Assembly: GCA_012295275.1 (NCBI GenBank)
Contig: CM022671.1
Location: forward strand, 31,616,250 to 31,680,249
Origin: Chrysomallon squamiferum
Lineage: Eukaryota; Mollusca; Gastropoda; Neomphalida; Peltospiridae
Length of the DNA stretch: 64,000 nt
Direction of reading: 5' to 3'
Positions 11,572 through 25,201 of this stretch are shown in pieces (position 1 is the first letter of the stretch; each line of letters opens with the position of its first letter). The notes beneath the pieces are model-generated. The model ran no database searches and was not told where the DNA came from. It saw nothing but the letters and a program-made list of their open reading frames with translations. Made by a program: the position numbers and the translations under genes.

Positions 11572-14500
11572 GTAGCGTAGCATTCATTCTATTATTGAGC
11601 CGAATAACAGAAAACTGATGCATATAATAGCGACATATTTGTCATTTATTTTCACCGTTGTTTGCTTTTGTTTTTGTTTTGCACTTACTAGACTTGACAC
11701 GCGGTAAACACAACCTGTGCTAATAATTTGGTATATATTTTCAGGACCAAGAAACATTTGAAATGTGCCCCAGATGAAGGCTATTGGGACTGTAGTGTAT
11801 GTACCTACAGAAATTCCCCGGAAGCATATAAATGTGAAATGTGTGACGTTCGCAAAGGAACGTCAACAAGGTGGGTTCTACTTAATTATAAAAACTTATC
11901 GAGACTAAACGTACAGACGGCACTTGTCATATACTGAACATATTACTCTTTCTTGTTTTTTTCATATTATGTTCGACTGTTAGCATTCAGTTACAGCTTA
12001 AAGTACGGGTGATATTTCGTGTATAAAAGGCCATGAAATAAATTTACCCACGCATTACATAATTTGGCCTACTTACCCAGTTAACACTAGAAGTGGGCCA
12101 GACAGGATCAATAATCGTGCATATTATAAAGACCAGTAAAGACATGAATGGCAACACATTTTATGTATATATATCTATCAAGAGCTCTACTATTTATTAC
12201 ATGATGGTACTTCAAACTGATCATTACACAATAAATTGGTGGAGATAGAATTCTACAAATTGAAATATATACATATTTTAGTAAATACACGTTTTTATAT
12301 TAACGTGAAATGTGCATTTTTACAATATACACAATGAATACAACACAATCAATACAACATATTGAAAATATATATATATTTAAAATAGATACATAAAATA
12401 TGTTCAAACATCTGAGTTTGATACACTACACACATACAAACATGCACATCAACATTGATTTTTGCATATATAATATATTGTTAATATTGTATAAGCCAAA
12501 TCATATGCAGTAAAAAAGGCAAAGAAGATTTTTGTCATTGATGATTTAGATAAATCTCTTTCTCGTTATATATATATATACAGATAAGACATGTTATTTT
12601 TTAAATTTTGATACTAATATTGTTAATTAATGTTGACTGGCACCAACTTTTACTTTACTTTAAAATAACATATTTGAGTATTGTGAAAAGAGTGAGAAAG
12701 AAATTAATTTGATATAAAATAAAATATGCTTAATTTTTTTTTTTTTTGCAAATAAGCTGCTAATTCCACACCTTGTGTTATATATTTCTGCCAACTGATT
12801 TATTTATTTTTTAAAGTATGAAATCTATCCTGATTTTCATTTTAAAAATATTAAATTTTGTTTATTAGTTATTTTTTTATTATTATCTTTTTATTTTAAA
12901 TTTTTAAAATATAAATTAAAAATGTCATTTGCACAGGATTGTGGAGTTTAAAAATACAATTATTTTTTCTACTATGATTATGAATCATCATTTCTGTCAA
13001 GATATCTGAAATCACCGGAGATAGTTAACTCTAGTTGAGATTTTAAAAACTAATATATTGTCTGGTTTGCACTATATTTTGTTTGTTTTTTTAAAAAAAA
13101 GGAAAAAAGTTTTTATTATTTAATTTTTTAATTTTGTTTTTACATTTTTGTTTTATACATTTATCATCTTCTAGCCAAGTTTTAACATTAATATTAATGA
13201 ACAAGAAATCTAATAGTTTTTTGGAAATAATCAAACACTAACAGTACACAATTAGTTAAACCATTATGGGGTTGTAAACTCAGTGGTAGACCTACTGGCT
13301 GAGTCGTGGTGTGTCACATTTTCAGTCCATCAGAATATTTCCCAATACAAGCATTGCTCCACTAGTACACCACAGACTGTGTTGGGTTGGAACAAAATTC
13401 CAAAGCATTTTTAAATAATATTTAGATATCTATTTGTAGATGTGTTCAACTGCATAAATGCCATTTTGTTCACCTTTCAGAATATGTATACATGTCATGT
13501 ATTTCAGTGACATACGCAATGAGATCATGCTCAAATGCCACCTATTGAAAACTGCTAAAAACTTTTGTACTTTGTGTTTTCCTGTGTGTAGAATACTAAT
13601 GAATAGACTTGTATTTTGGGCACACACATACTTAGTTTAAAACATGATTACAGATTAGTAATTTTTACTTATTTTATAAACAGACCATAATAATTATAAC
13701 TGTATGTTAAATTTTTTTTTTTTTTTTTTTTAAATTTTAATCTAGAAGTTTGCCAATCATATGAACATGCAACTGTGATACACTTTTCATTTTAAAAGCA
13801 TCACAAAACTGATTGTTGTTTAATATATTTGACATTATATAATAGTGAAAGGATTTGGCTCATTGTAAGATCAAAGGTATATAATTGATCACAAGATCAA
13901 GTCTTTGTATGGCATCTGGGCTATTTCCTGTTCTAGCATTGGTTCACAATTGGTTTACAAAATGCTTTGGTATGTGATTTCCATGTCTGGAAAGGTAAAA
14001 AATAAATAACTGCTGTTAATCCTTTTTCATTAATAATTTGTTGTCTGATGATTTTCATATACTATTATACTAAAGAAACCTTTTTGTAGAATAATAAATT
14101 CAATATTCTTAGTGGTTGAAAGATATTGTGTCTCTAGGGAAGATAACTGAATTCCATGAAATGTATGTTATAGTTTTTGTTTATGATGTGTAGGATTGTA
14201 TGATGTTACACAAAGTTCTTCAGAATACTGAGATATTTTGTTTTGTTTTATAATTCTTTTATTTTATTTTTATTTTTATTTTTTTCCCAGAATTAAATTT
14301 TGACTGGGTCATTTGCATGTTAATTTATAGAACTTATTAATGTGACTATAATAATAATAGTGGATTTTTCAGTTGTTGGTTGGTGGGGTAGGTGTTTTTT
14401 TGTTGTTTTTTTTTTTCTCCAAATTTTGGATAGTAGAAGATTTAATATTCATGATTACTCATAGTGATGTCCATAATTAATCAAGATGAATTATTAAATA

Positions 14501-15918
14501 TTTTTTTTGTAAATAATTCTAAATTCATTTATTCCACCATCAATGTTTGTTGTGTTTAAAATAATTGTTGGTGGAGGGTAAATACCTTATGAACAAGTGA
14601 CTGGAGAAGAATCAATGGAAGCTTCATAGTGAACTGCAAAACACCAATACCTCATCTTAGGATTAATCCATCTTAATGGGCCAGTGGATTATATTATAAA
14701 TTCACACAAGTGTAAATCATTAGAAGCCATGCTGTGACATTACGGATGAAATTTGCCTGGCTTTTAGAGTGCTTGTAAAAGATTCATTACAACCAGTTAG
14801 ATTCCTCTCTGAATTTTGATATTCCAAGTTTCACAATTATAAAATGTTTTAAAAAAAGAGCGTAAGATGAAATAATTGAAATAATACAATTAACAACTCA
14901 CATTTTGAATAAAATATATCTCTAAGTATGTTATGGAATGGTTGCAATGGATTTATTCTAATGTAATTATAATGTATTATTGATATTCAGTAATAGTTAA
15001 TAATTATTTAAAAATGTGTTGACATAAATAAAAGAGGAAGGAAGTGGAAACAAAATATTAATTTTCTGTTTCTTTTGGCTTATGTTCTGACAGCTTGGTT
15101 GTTTTTACAGTTGATAGCTTTGATAGCTGTAATTGTGTTAACTTATGCAGATATTGTGTAAAAAATTTTTAATTAAAAACTTCATGATTGTGCATTTGAT
15201 AAATGCAAATACTGCTTTTTATATGATTAAAATATGTAAAATAAGATAGTAATATCTTTTAGAATAATTTTTAAATTACTTTAAAAAAAATTTGTTGTTG
15301 CTATTATTATTATTATTTACATTTTTCATCACTAATATTAAGAAACCAATCTTATTTTTTAGAATTAAATGAAAAATGACAGGATTCTTTTTCATTTAAA
15401 CCTCAGTTCACTAATATAAGTGGATAAAGTAAGAATAAAAATGAGATACACATTCACATAATTCTGTCAGAATTTGTGTTACTACATAGAAAAGAGAGAG
15501 AGTGAGTAATCACTTTTGTTTTATATGACACTATAATTGTATCAGGCAGGCTACTCACTTCAGTGTTAAAAAACACCTACTAAAAATTATAACATGGAAC
15601 AAGTAGGCTAATGACTTTGTTTTATAAACTGTCATAACATGGAAAAGAGATGGTAATTTCTTTTATAGGACATTATAACATGAGCCTAAAGTTTATCATT
15701 TTTGTTTCATGAGACATTATAACACTGAAGAGAAGGAAATCACTTGCCATATAAAATGTAACAATAGGTAACAGGGACTGATAGAGGGTAATCACTTTTG
15801 TTTTATATGGCATTATAATATTAACCGAAACACGTACAGACTTGAATTTAAGCATCCCTGTTTCAGCAATCGCAGTAAACCAGAGACTAAGAAGTTGTAA
15901 GGTGTTTGAACAAAACAA

Positions 15919-15955
<37 letters not shown>

Positions 15956-16619
15956 GAATACATCAAAAGACTCTGCCGAGAAGAATAATGCCTCAGACGG
16001 CCCACTGAGGCACAAAACGTATATTTATTTGACTGATTTAATGTGTGACTCTCCATTACTGCACGTTAATCTCCCAGCAGGCTCTCACTTGGGTACAGCC
16101 CATTAAACAGCAGTTGCAATGATTTCTCCAGTTATGGGAGACATTTCAAAGTTTTCAACAGTTACGGCAGTTAAAAGTATCAATTCTTCCACTTTTGTGT
16201 GTGTAGTATGGCAATGGTGATAATGCAACAGGTTTATTTTGTTTTCTTTCTTTTTTTTTCTTTTTTTTCTATGTGACAACTGACTGAAGAAATTTTGTGT
16301 TAAAATATGTTCTTTTGTTCTTTTTGTCGTGCATGCTTTTAAAAAAAAAAATAGTCAGGGCTCATGAAAATTTTTCAGATTATCTTTGTGCCATGTGATC
16401 CTAATTGTTGTGAAAGGGCTAGGTGTTTGCCTGATTAAGCTTTAGACGCCAGCGTATTAAGAAGATGTGTCTACATACAGAGTCCACGATTATTTGCCTC
16501 ATTCCTGAGATTATTATCTTTATGCAGGAATACAGAAAATTCAGCAGGTGTAAATTTTAATGAGAAATAAACTTTCTTTGTGTAGTAATTCAGTGTTTCA
16601 GTAATTTTTTTCTTTATTC

Positions 16620-16658
<39 letters not shown>

Positions 16659-19600
16659 AGCCAAGAAAATGTAATAACTTAACTAAACAAATGCACATTG
16701 ATAATTTGATATATTAAAGTAATTTAGAAAGAACATTTGCTTAATGGTTTGAAAGTGAGGCCTACTGATCAAGATAACTGATGACCTGTCATTCTTTGTG
16801 TCATGTACATTAACAAATCTTTTCTGTCACTGATCATAAGAATACCCTTATCTGTCAGCAGTGAGAAAATATATGATTTTAGAAAAAGCAGTAGCAAGAA
16901 AAGAAGAAAAGCACAACAAATAACAAAGCTTTGATGTTTAGAGACATCTGACAAAGGTTTTTGATATATTTCCCTTTTGTTTGTATTTTAAGTTGGAGCT
17001 TAACTTGCAAAATTTTAGAAAGCTGTGTGTATATGTAGTGAATCATAATCAGTGTTTTCATTTTATTACAATTGTTTTTTCATTTAATTTTTATAATTTA
17101 TTATTACTAATTTTATATATATGTTTTTTTTTTTTTTTTTTTTTACAATATATTAGTGATAAATAACTTTTGCTTCTAAAACTCATGTACTTTGCTCTGA
17201 TTTCTCTGCTTTATGAAACTGCAGATTAAATAATGGTATTAAAAGAGATTTTGTTATTATTACTCATACCTAGAAGAATGCAAAAAATTTAAAGTTGAAA
17301 TTCAGATTAACATATTCAGAACTGATATTGTATTTTCTGTAATAAAAAAAAAAATATATAAAAAATGTAACATTAATTTCAACACAATTTTAAAAAAAAA
17401 AAGAAAAAAGTTAATAATAAATTTTAGCTTCAGCTTAAATAAAAACAAATATTATTCAGTTTTTAAAATTATAAAGAAAAGTTTGCAAGTGACTTACAAT
17501 TTTAATTTTTTTTGTGGGGGGGGGGCGGGATAATGTTTCCCTAGCAGTCAGTGCCATGTTGTGATTCAAGTGATTTATTTTCGTTTGTGTCATTTTATGG
17601 CTTAGCAAACCAGAGCAAATCAAGACAGTTACCTTTATTTGTCTGATTACCTTTCCACACCTGTAACAGGTGTCATTGTTTGACATGATGATACAGTTTA
17701 TAGCAGCAGTCTCTGCATACATGAAGTGAAATGGAAAATTAACATGTTTCGAAGTTCTACATTTATTTATTTACTTTTGTTATTTGTTTTATTGTTGATG
17801 TTAGAACAGCATTTAGAAAAAATATATAACTGTTTCTCATTTTTTAATTTATAACTCAACAGCTTCAATAAAATGAATTTCAAATACTGATATTTAATAG
17901 TAATGTGTAACTTTGATATTGCACTTATAATATTATGTATGAATAATTTTTAAATTAGTGTTAAGAAAAAGAAGCTGGAGTTAAGAATTATTATGATGTG
18001 GATCAGATGACAGAACATTTTTGTATTCAAGAAACCTGAACCATTTCAGTGATACCTTTTTGGCAAAGCCGTATTTATTGAAGTTTTCAAACCCAGCAAA
18101 CATTTATTAAATTGCTGGTGAAAATTCACCGGATGCTACCTATTAATAACATCTCTGAAGGCCTGTTTGATGGCTTCCACAAGTTAATCTTGCATTCACA
18201 AGTGAACAATATACAGTGTATCTGGTAGCATATTGTTAATTAATTAACTCTTCTCTGAACAGAAGAGGGAATGTGATAGACAGGTGACTGCCTCTTGTCT
18301 TGTCAATACTTTTAGGCCAACAGCATTGATTGACACAGACTTTGAAGGGCCATAGGCCACCAGTTAATGGAGTGATTGACAATTCCTTTCAATCACAAAT
18401 GCCCACATTCACAAAGCTTGATTCATGGCAATTTCAATGCTACATACAACTTAATACTGTGTTCTGTTCCAAGTCAGGTTGTCTCTGTCTTCATTCTTCT
18501 TTGCATTCTGAACAACTTGCAGTTTGCATGCCACCCAGTAAATTGGAAAGCAGCGGCCCATAATTCAGATGATAATGAACTAAACCAAACTATACAAATG
18601 GAATGAATGTGTGGAAGCACGCATAAGAACATGGATAGAATTGGTTTTATGTCCCAGCTTTAGAGAGCAGCACATGATTTGGCGTCAGCCTTTTGTTGGT
18701 CACCTGGCTTTCAGCGATTTCATGGCACCTTTGAACGAGACTGTTTTCACTGAAGTGTATTTTATTGGGCTGATTATATTTTAATAATTCGTATTTTTTC
18801 TATGTTTGCCTTCAAAGGTTGTTTTTCATTTTATTTTATTTTTATAAAAGGTTCATCATCCCTGATGAAGTATGTAGATTACTACCTCAGAAGAGGGGAA
18901 AAACATTTTTTCACTTTAAAATACTGCACATAATCATGCTGTTGTTATTTATAGTTCATTTCTCTATGCATGTGCATGCATACACATCTGATAATGCATA
19001 TATACCAACAATAACTCTTTTATACAGATACAAACTGTTAAAGGGGTTTTCCTTCTTTTAAAAAAAAAAAAAAAATTATTATATATATATTGTAACCCTG
19101 ACACCATTCTGACTGAATTAAACATTTTGTTAATTTTTAATTATTATTTTTCGACAGTAACTGATGAAATATAAGTTGGACAAAATTGTATAATTTGAAT
19201 ATACTAAATGTTATTCTGAAAATTGAAAAAGTGAAACACACATATTAATATGTGTAATATTTATTTTCATGATTAGTCATCCTTCAACCAAAACTATACA
19301 GTGTAAACATAAAGTAGTAATAAAAGCTGACAGGATTATATAACATAATTGTTAAGATATGGGGTAATCAGATACAACCAATTTACATTCACCAAGATTT
19401 TATATGAAATTCTTTTGTATGTGCATGTATTTATTTTAATTTTAATACTGACATAACTAAATCATCATAATGGGTGGGAAAAAAAAAAAAAAAAAAAAGG
19501 TTTGTGCATAACACACACACATATTCAGCATTCAGTTATGCACTAAAATAAAGATTGTTGTGATAAAATATATGTAATAATGTACATTGCCATTCTTTCT

Positions 19601-22101
19601 GTGTTACTAGTATGTGTATGTATCTGAAAGTGTAACTCCTTGTTTCTTTTCAGAAAGCCCAGAATAAATCCACAGCTGGTTGCCCAGCAGGTAGCCCAGC
19701 AGTTTGCACCCCCAGCTCCGCCAAAGAGAGAAAAGATAGGAAACCCAGCCAAAAAAGGCAAACTTGGTCCCAGCTTGGGCAGAAAAAGTAATCGGTAAGT
19801 ATTGTTACATGTAAACTAGAGCTCATTTCAGTGACTGGATGATCACTGGATACTTGACTCTCTGGACACTGAAGGAGAGATATCTCCCAGTATTACTAAA
19901 AGATTCATATTTGCTCACAAACGTTGCCAAAAATAATAACACTGAATTAAAAAAAATGTTGAAAAAGCCAGCAGAACATCACAGCAAATAATTCAGTAAT
20001 CAAAAATGTTAAGATACCTCAGCATATTTTAATACTGATTTGACTGGGAATTAAAATATTTGAATAAATTCATCTGCATTAAACCAAATGTTTTGTTTTA
20101 ACACAACTTCTTTCTCAAGACTTATAAAAATATACTTTTTAGAAATCATTCATTCCACAAATACAAGTATTGAAAATTGAGAGGGAGCAGAGATTTATTT
20201 GTGCTTCAGAATTCTATTTTATGTAACTTTACATGTGTTACAAGTAAGTTTGTTCTGACGTTCCCTCTTTTCCTGAACACCTAGCAACAGAAGGTGATTA
20301 GAGATGCAGAAAGTAATATTACATTCTTACATTTAATCTCATCAAAGGCCAGGAAATGATCTGATGTAGGTAATTATACAATAATAACAACCTCATTGGA
20401 AGATTCAACAATAATTTTGTAATTAGATTAACATTTCTGTCCCGTTTCTTTCTGCCACTTATTTTATCAAGCAAGCATCCAGACAATGAACAAATAATAT
20501 AATTGTATGAAAGTATTGACATTATGATTGAAGTAGTCACTCGTTTTCATTTGTTGCTTACCAGAGCGAGCCAGAGATCTATGGGTGGTCTGTTGCCAGA
20601 AACCTAACATGTGTTTGAATATGTCCTGTGTTGACTCCTCCTTGTGAATATCAGTGCTGTGTGTACATAAACATTTGGTTTCACACCAAGGACTGAGACA
20701 TACACACAGGCTCCTCAGTATTACACGATTTTCTTCAAACTGAAGAATCCCACATAATGGTAGGGTGTGTGTGAAGGGTGTGCTTAAATGCTACAAAAAG
20801 CTGTAAAAGGGAAGGAGGTGTATGTGTGTGTGTGGGGGAGAAGTGGACAAATTAAAGAGCAAAAAGAACTGAAAAGAGGCAATATTGTGAGTACACACTT
20901 GTCCAAACCATCTCAAATGTTGAGCAAATACTGCCACAAACAGAGTTTAGTTAGAGCAGTCCTAAGTAGCAGAAAACACCTGCATTCATATGTCCCAAGT
21001 GTCTAACACCAAATATGTGTTTTCACAGTGTGCACAGTTGCAAAGAAGAGTACAAACAGGCCCATGGTACCATTGTGGCTTGTTTGCAAGCCAGGCATTA
21101 ACGGGAAGGGGTGGATGCCAAAATGTTTGGCTATGAATACATTCAGGGTAAAAGACACAGGCAATATCACTTGTCAATACCTTGAGAGGGCATCACCTTG
21201 TGTTGACAAATCTGGCAATAGAAGTCCAATTACTGTTTTTCAACACGAGTGTGCAGTCGGACTCAGAAGAATGGGTAAGACCTGATAGGCTGTGAAGGTG
21301 AATAGAGAGGCCAAACGACAGGCACTGCTGGGGCAAAAAGCCAGACATCTAATTCAGATCTTGCTTTATTTTTTATCTTGTTGTATTTACTCATTACGCA
21401 CAAATATGTGTGTAATTTCTTTATTGATTTTTCTCATTAGAAGGGAGATGAATGACGAAGAAATATTTAATATTTGGTGCCATTGAAAAAGGCATGAAAT
21501 ATTTCTCGTGATTGATTCTAAAATAAACATTGTAAAGAAAAGTTGTCAGTTATAGTTTTTTTCTAAAAAAATTCTTTATTTTTTATCTTTTTTCTTTTCT
21601 GCTTCATTAAAAAATTTTTATCTTTCAGATTTTTTGAAATTAAACCATTTTCATATTTATATAGAAATATATAAAAACTGTCTTTCCAATATGGAAGAAT
21701 TTTTGTGATTAATTATGTTTTATCCACTATTTAAATTCCAAACTTTACATTTTTATTACCTAAGATCTTTAAAACTATAAGATCAAAATATTTATTTCCT
21801 TTTCTCCTTAAAATAATAATAAAAAGTAAAATCTGTGTATATTTGTTTGTTTTTTGTTTGTTTTTATTTCAGACCTCCAAGATTGAAGAATATCGATCGA
21901 AGTAGTGCACGCCACATGTCTGTCACTGTGGGCAGTGTGACAGTCATCATCACGGATTACCAACCAAAGAAAAAAGACAGTCACCCTTCAGAAAATCATA
22001 TCAGCTCAGATAACAGTGACACTAACTCTTCCAGTGCTGGGGTTGACCCCCACGACCACGAGGAAGTGGACGAAGAAGAAGAGGATCATGCAGACAACTG
22101 A
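11546..22101 (+). CDS. RYBP: RYBP/YAF2 homologue, PRC1 adaptor (whole gene span)
   Basis: Nuclear adaptor of non-canonical Polycomb repressive complex 1; family members bind RING1/RNF2 and YY1 and bind ubiquitinated H2A through a RanBP2-type zinc finger. The join 11546-11571, 11745-11870, 19654-19794, 21873-22101 gives 522 nt (173 aa) with all three introns in phase 2. The zinc finger spans about residues 19-44: W23, then C25/C28 and C39/C42, followed by [19 protein letters not shown] helix follows at 59-67, then a basic Lys-rich linker, the conserved [10 protein letters not shown]...VTVIITDY block (about 100-127) that contacts RING1B in the family, and a Ser-rich tail ending in an acidic run. 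Vertebrate YAF2 is about 180 aa and RYBP about 228, so the length fits YAF2 better, but invertebrates usually carry one gene ancestral to both. All motifs are intact. Confidence 0.95.
11745..11870 (+). CDS. RYBP: RYBP/YAF2 coding exon 2 (zinc finger)
   Basis: Acceptor TATTTTCAG, donor GTGGGT. Encodes the complete RanBP2-type zinc finger [20 protein letters not shown] and its second CxxC pair. This is the exon that fixes the gene identity. Confidence 0.96.
15507..15831 (+). repeat. Degenerate tandem repeat of about 43 bp, around 7 copies
   Basis: Diverged units share the core TAATCACTTTTGTTTTATAT followed by a GRCATTATAACATG-like half. They begin near 15507, 15551, 15609, 15652, 15692, 15736 and 15788, a spacing mostly of 40-58 bp. 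It lies inside RYBP/YAF2 intron 2. Confidence 0.7.
15920..15955. repeat. (CA)n microsatellite
   Basis: Perfect CA array of about 35 bp, roughly 90 bp after the degenerate 43-bp repeat. Confidence 0.95.
19654..19794 (+). CDS. RYBP: RYBP/YAF2 coding exon 3
   Basis: Acceptor TTCTTTTCAG, donor GTAAGT. Encodes [17 protein letters not shown], nearly identical to the family signature, then a Pro/Lys-rich linker to N97. Frame is continuous with exons 2 and 4. Confidence 0.96.
19795..21872 (+). other. RYBP: RYBP/YAF2 intron 3 (2.1 kb)
   Basis: No exon was recognised. The part from about 20540 to 21350 lacks simple repeats and is richer in GC than the rest, with short unconvincing ORFs on both strands. 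It may be an unclassified interspersed element. Confidence 0.75.
21873..22101 (+). CDS. RYBP: RYBP/YAF2 coding exon 4 (C-terminal)
   Basis: Acceptor TTTTATTTCAG. Encodes [20 protein letters not shown] and then SVTVIITDY, the RING1-binding beta region of the family, followed by a Ser/Asp-rich tail and the acidic [10 protein letters not shown] end. Stop TGA at 22099-22101. Confidence 0.96.
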
Positions 22102-22677
22102 CAGACAGCTGCATTAAGTTGAAAATATATTTGTTATGTTCTTAGTCAGTAGAGAGGAGAGCTGTATCCCAGCAGAGAAGGCAGATGTTTGGCTGGTGCA
22201 TGGTGTGATCTGTTGTCTTGTTTACAGTTGTTGGTTGGGTTTTTTAAAATTGGTATCTAGGTTTGAAGATCAGTTTCTGTTATTATTATTATTTTTTTTT
22301 TTTTTTTATTATTTTTTTTTTATTATTATTCTCTTCTCTTTTTTTTTAATGAGTAGCCTGACTTTGGACTCTTTCATTTTGTTTTTTAAAACCAAAACTT
22401 GTAAACTCACGAATGCACAATAATCTGTCTCTGCAAAAAAGAACAAATAATGGGCTGTTCAGACATTTGGCTCTGATACTGAATAAAAGGAACACTTGAA
22501 ATACACATAGAACTAAAAACACCAAACGAAACAAATCCTGCTGTATAAGAGGATGGAATGACTGGGAACTGAAAGCTATTGTCTTCTCTTTTTACCATCA
22601 TAATTTCAAAGCATGTATAGAAAATTAACCACATGTTTTGAGAAAATTTGAAATTATCAATTGTAATAAGACTGATC

Positions 22678-22709
<32 letters not shown>

Positions 22710-25159
22710 TATATAATAACAAAATTATTTGCTAACAAGGCATTTACAGTTGTTACAAATATGAATGCATGCATTAGCAGTTTCAGGTTGATATGAAATG
22801 TCATTGCTTTATAGTTGTTGTTGGTCATTTTTTTTAATTTTTTTTTAAATCTTTTAAAAAAAAAGTCTTATTATTTTTTTTTTTTAGTTCAGTATTTTTA
22901 ATGAGTGAATGAGTTTTTTTTAATTTTATTTATAATGCTCAGATTCCATAACTATGAAGTGTTTGATTTCTAAATTTATTAAAACAACAACAAATAAAGT
23001 GTTTTAAAAATAAATTTTTTTATTTACTATTATTGAAAACAAATAATGGAAACAAATTCAAAATGGTGCTTCAACAGTGTTAATAATAAAAGTATAAAAC
23101 AAACTGGTTACAGTTTTTATTCACTGTAAAACTTTTATAAAGCATAATGCTGATTACAAATCTTGCTAGTCTCCATGTTAAACAAACGCTGAATTCATAT
23201 TCTGGACATTTTGTCACCACAAATGTCTCTCACATTATCTGAGCTATCATTTCTTATTCATTTGTATTTTTATTATCACTGATTCATGCCTGAACAAGAA
23301 TGATAATTTCATTTGTTATTATTATTTATTTTATTTGTTTATTTAAAAAAAAAAAAAAGATTTAATCTGTGTGCTTCTACTCATAGACTTTTCTAACTTC
23401 AAGCATTTTTATTAATGCAGGACAAAAAACCCATATTCATTGGTGAATGTATAGGGAGGTGGTTTGGAGTAGAAATAATCACCAGGCATATGCACATCTC
23501 TCAAATTATTATTATTAACATTTAAATTAATTAATTAATTAATTTGTTTACTTATTTTTCAGATGCTTATGATTTGAATTCTGTTGTTATGTTCTTGGCT
23601 TGGTACGTTTTGGGTGATATGTTGTTTTATTTTGCATGCTGGAAAGGTATTACTTACACTGTATAAAGTACTGACGTTTGTGTGATGTATAAATACTGTA
23701 ATAACTTCCTATATAAGTCACTGGCTGTTTTTCTCTGTGTGTGAATATACTTGTTTATTTCTGTTGATATATCTATATGCATTTACTGTACAATTTGTAT
23801 TTACGTCATAAGAGGGGTTTTGAAAAATACAAATCATGTATTATAACAGACCAAATCCTCTTATCACTAACACAATGCTCTTTATAACAGCAGAATCAAA
23901 AGTCCTTTCACCCCCCCTCAAAATAAACCCAGCATAAATAAATAAAAATTTAGAACAATTATTAATTTGTTCATTTAAAAACTTTACTGTCTGTCAACAA
24001 AGACATTATCTAAATATCTTTTGTACTCTTCAAAACAATTGTTTTATTAATTTTTCAAAAACCATGCAATAAAGTATGATTGCATTAAAAGCTTATACTG
24101 TAATTGATTGGAAAAAAAATGCTGATTGTTTGGGATATTGTTCAGTTTTAAATCAACAACATTTTAATATTAGCAGCAAGTATAACAAATATATATATAT
24201 ATATATATATATTTTTTTATCATTGCCCTACGTTCCCATATAACAGTACTTTCAGTCTTATAAACTTATTTTATTGACACAGAAGGCTGTGATTATTTCA
24301 ATTTTATAATGCATATACTCATCAAGATAGCTGTATCATTTGGATGCATTTAATACAAAGTAAATACAGAAAGGTATCTGGTATATTTTCACATTAACAA
24401 ATAAACATAAGTAAATTTGTAAGATAGCAGATTGTGCTCTTAGCTGTAACATAATAGGAAACATTGTCACTGAAAATGAATGCTGAGAGAAATTTTGTTT
24501 TCTTCACTATAAGTGTTAGTGAAAAAAGGATATTTGGACTAGCTCTATTCATACATGCTTACACTGTTTAATTTATACCTACATTTTTATTACAACTTTA
24601 CCCATTTAAGATGTTTTGTAAAACTGGTTACTAGATTTATGTCTTATTATTTTTCTCTTTTATTATTATTACTATTATTTTTTTAACAGCATGGATGGCG
24701 TTTGAATTTAAATTTATTATTATGATTACACTTTTTATTGTTTCTTTCATTTTATTTTATGGTCTCGGCAACAGCATTGTGTATTACTGAGATAGTTAAA
24801 TTTTGAAATTAATAATTTTGAGTAATAGCATTACAACTATAATACAAAAACAATGCAATTGATAGTAGTAATAATGATTTATTTGTACATTTATTAGGGC
24901 AGTTTATGTGCCTTACCAACCAAAAAAATACATATAAACTGCCAAAAACAGCATTTTTAATCAAGGTGAATTACTTATTTATACATAGGTAATTAGGAAA
25001 GAATCAACAGTGAAATACAACTTTTGGAAAAGTGCCTGAGTGTGCTAATATCATGATTGTAACTAAATTTTCTTAAATTGTTTTAATTTAATTTAATTTT
25101 TTTCTACATTTTAGGAAGAATTAAGCTGAGGAATCAGAAATACAGAATTAACAAATGTG

Positions 25160-25201
<42 letters not shown>

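Larger units (their letters stand above)
11871..19653 (+). other. RYBP: RYBP/YAF2 intron 2 (7.8 kb)
   Basis: AT-rich intron with no recognisable coding exon. It holds poly(T)/poly(A) runs (13712-13731, 16621-16657 and 17127-17144), a CA array at 15920-15955 and a degenerate tandem repeat at 15507-15831. The interval 18300-18740 is somewhat GC-richer and without simple repeats, possibly an old unidentified insertion. Confidence 0.8.
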
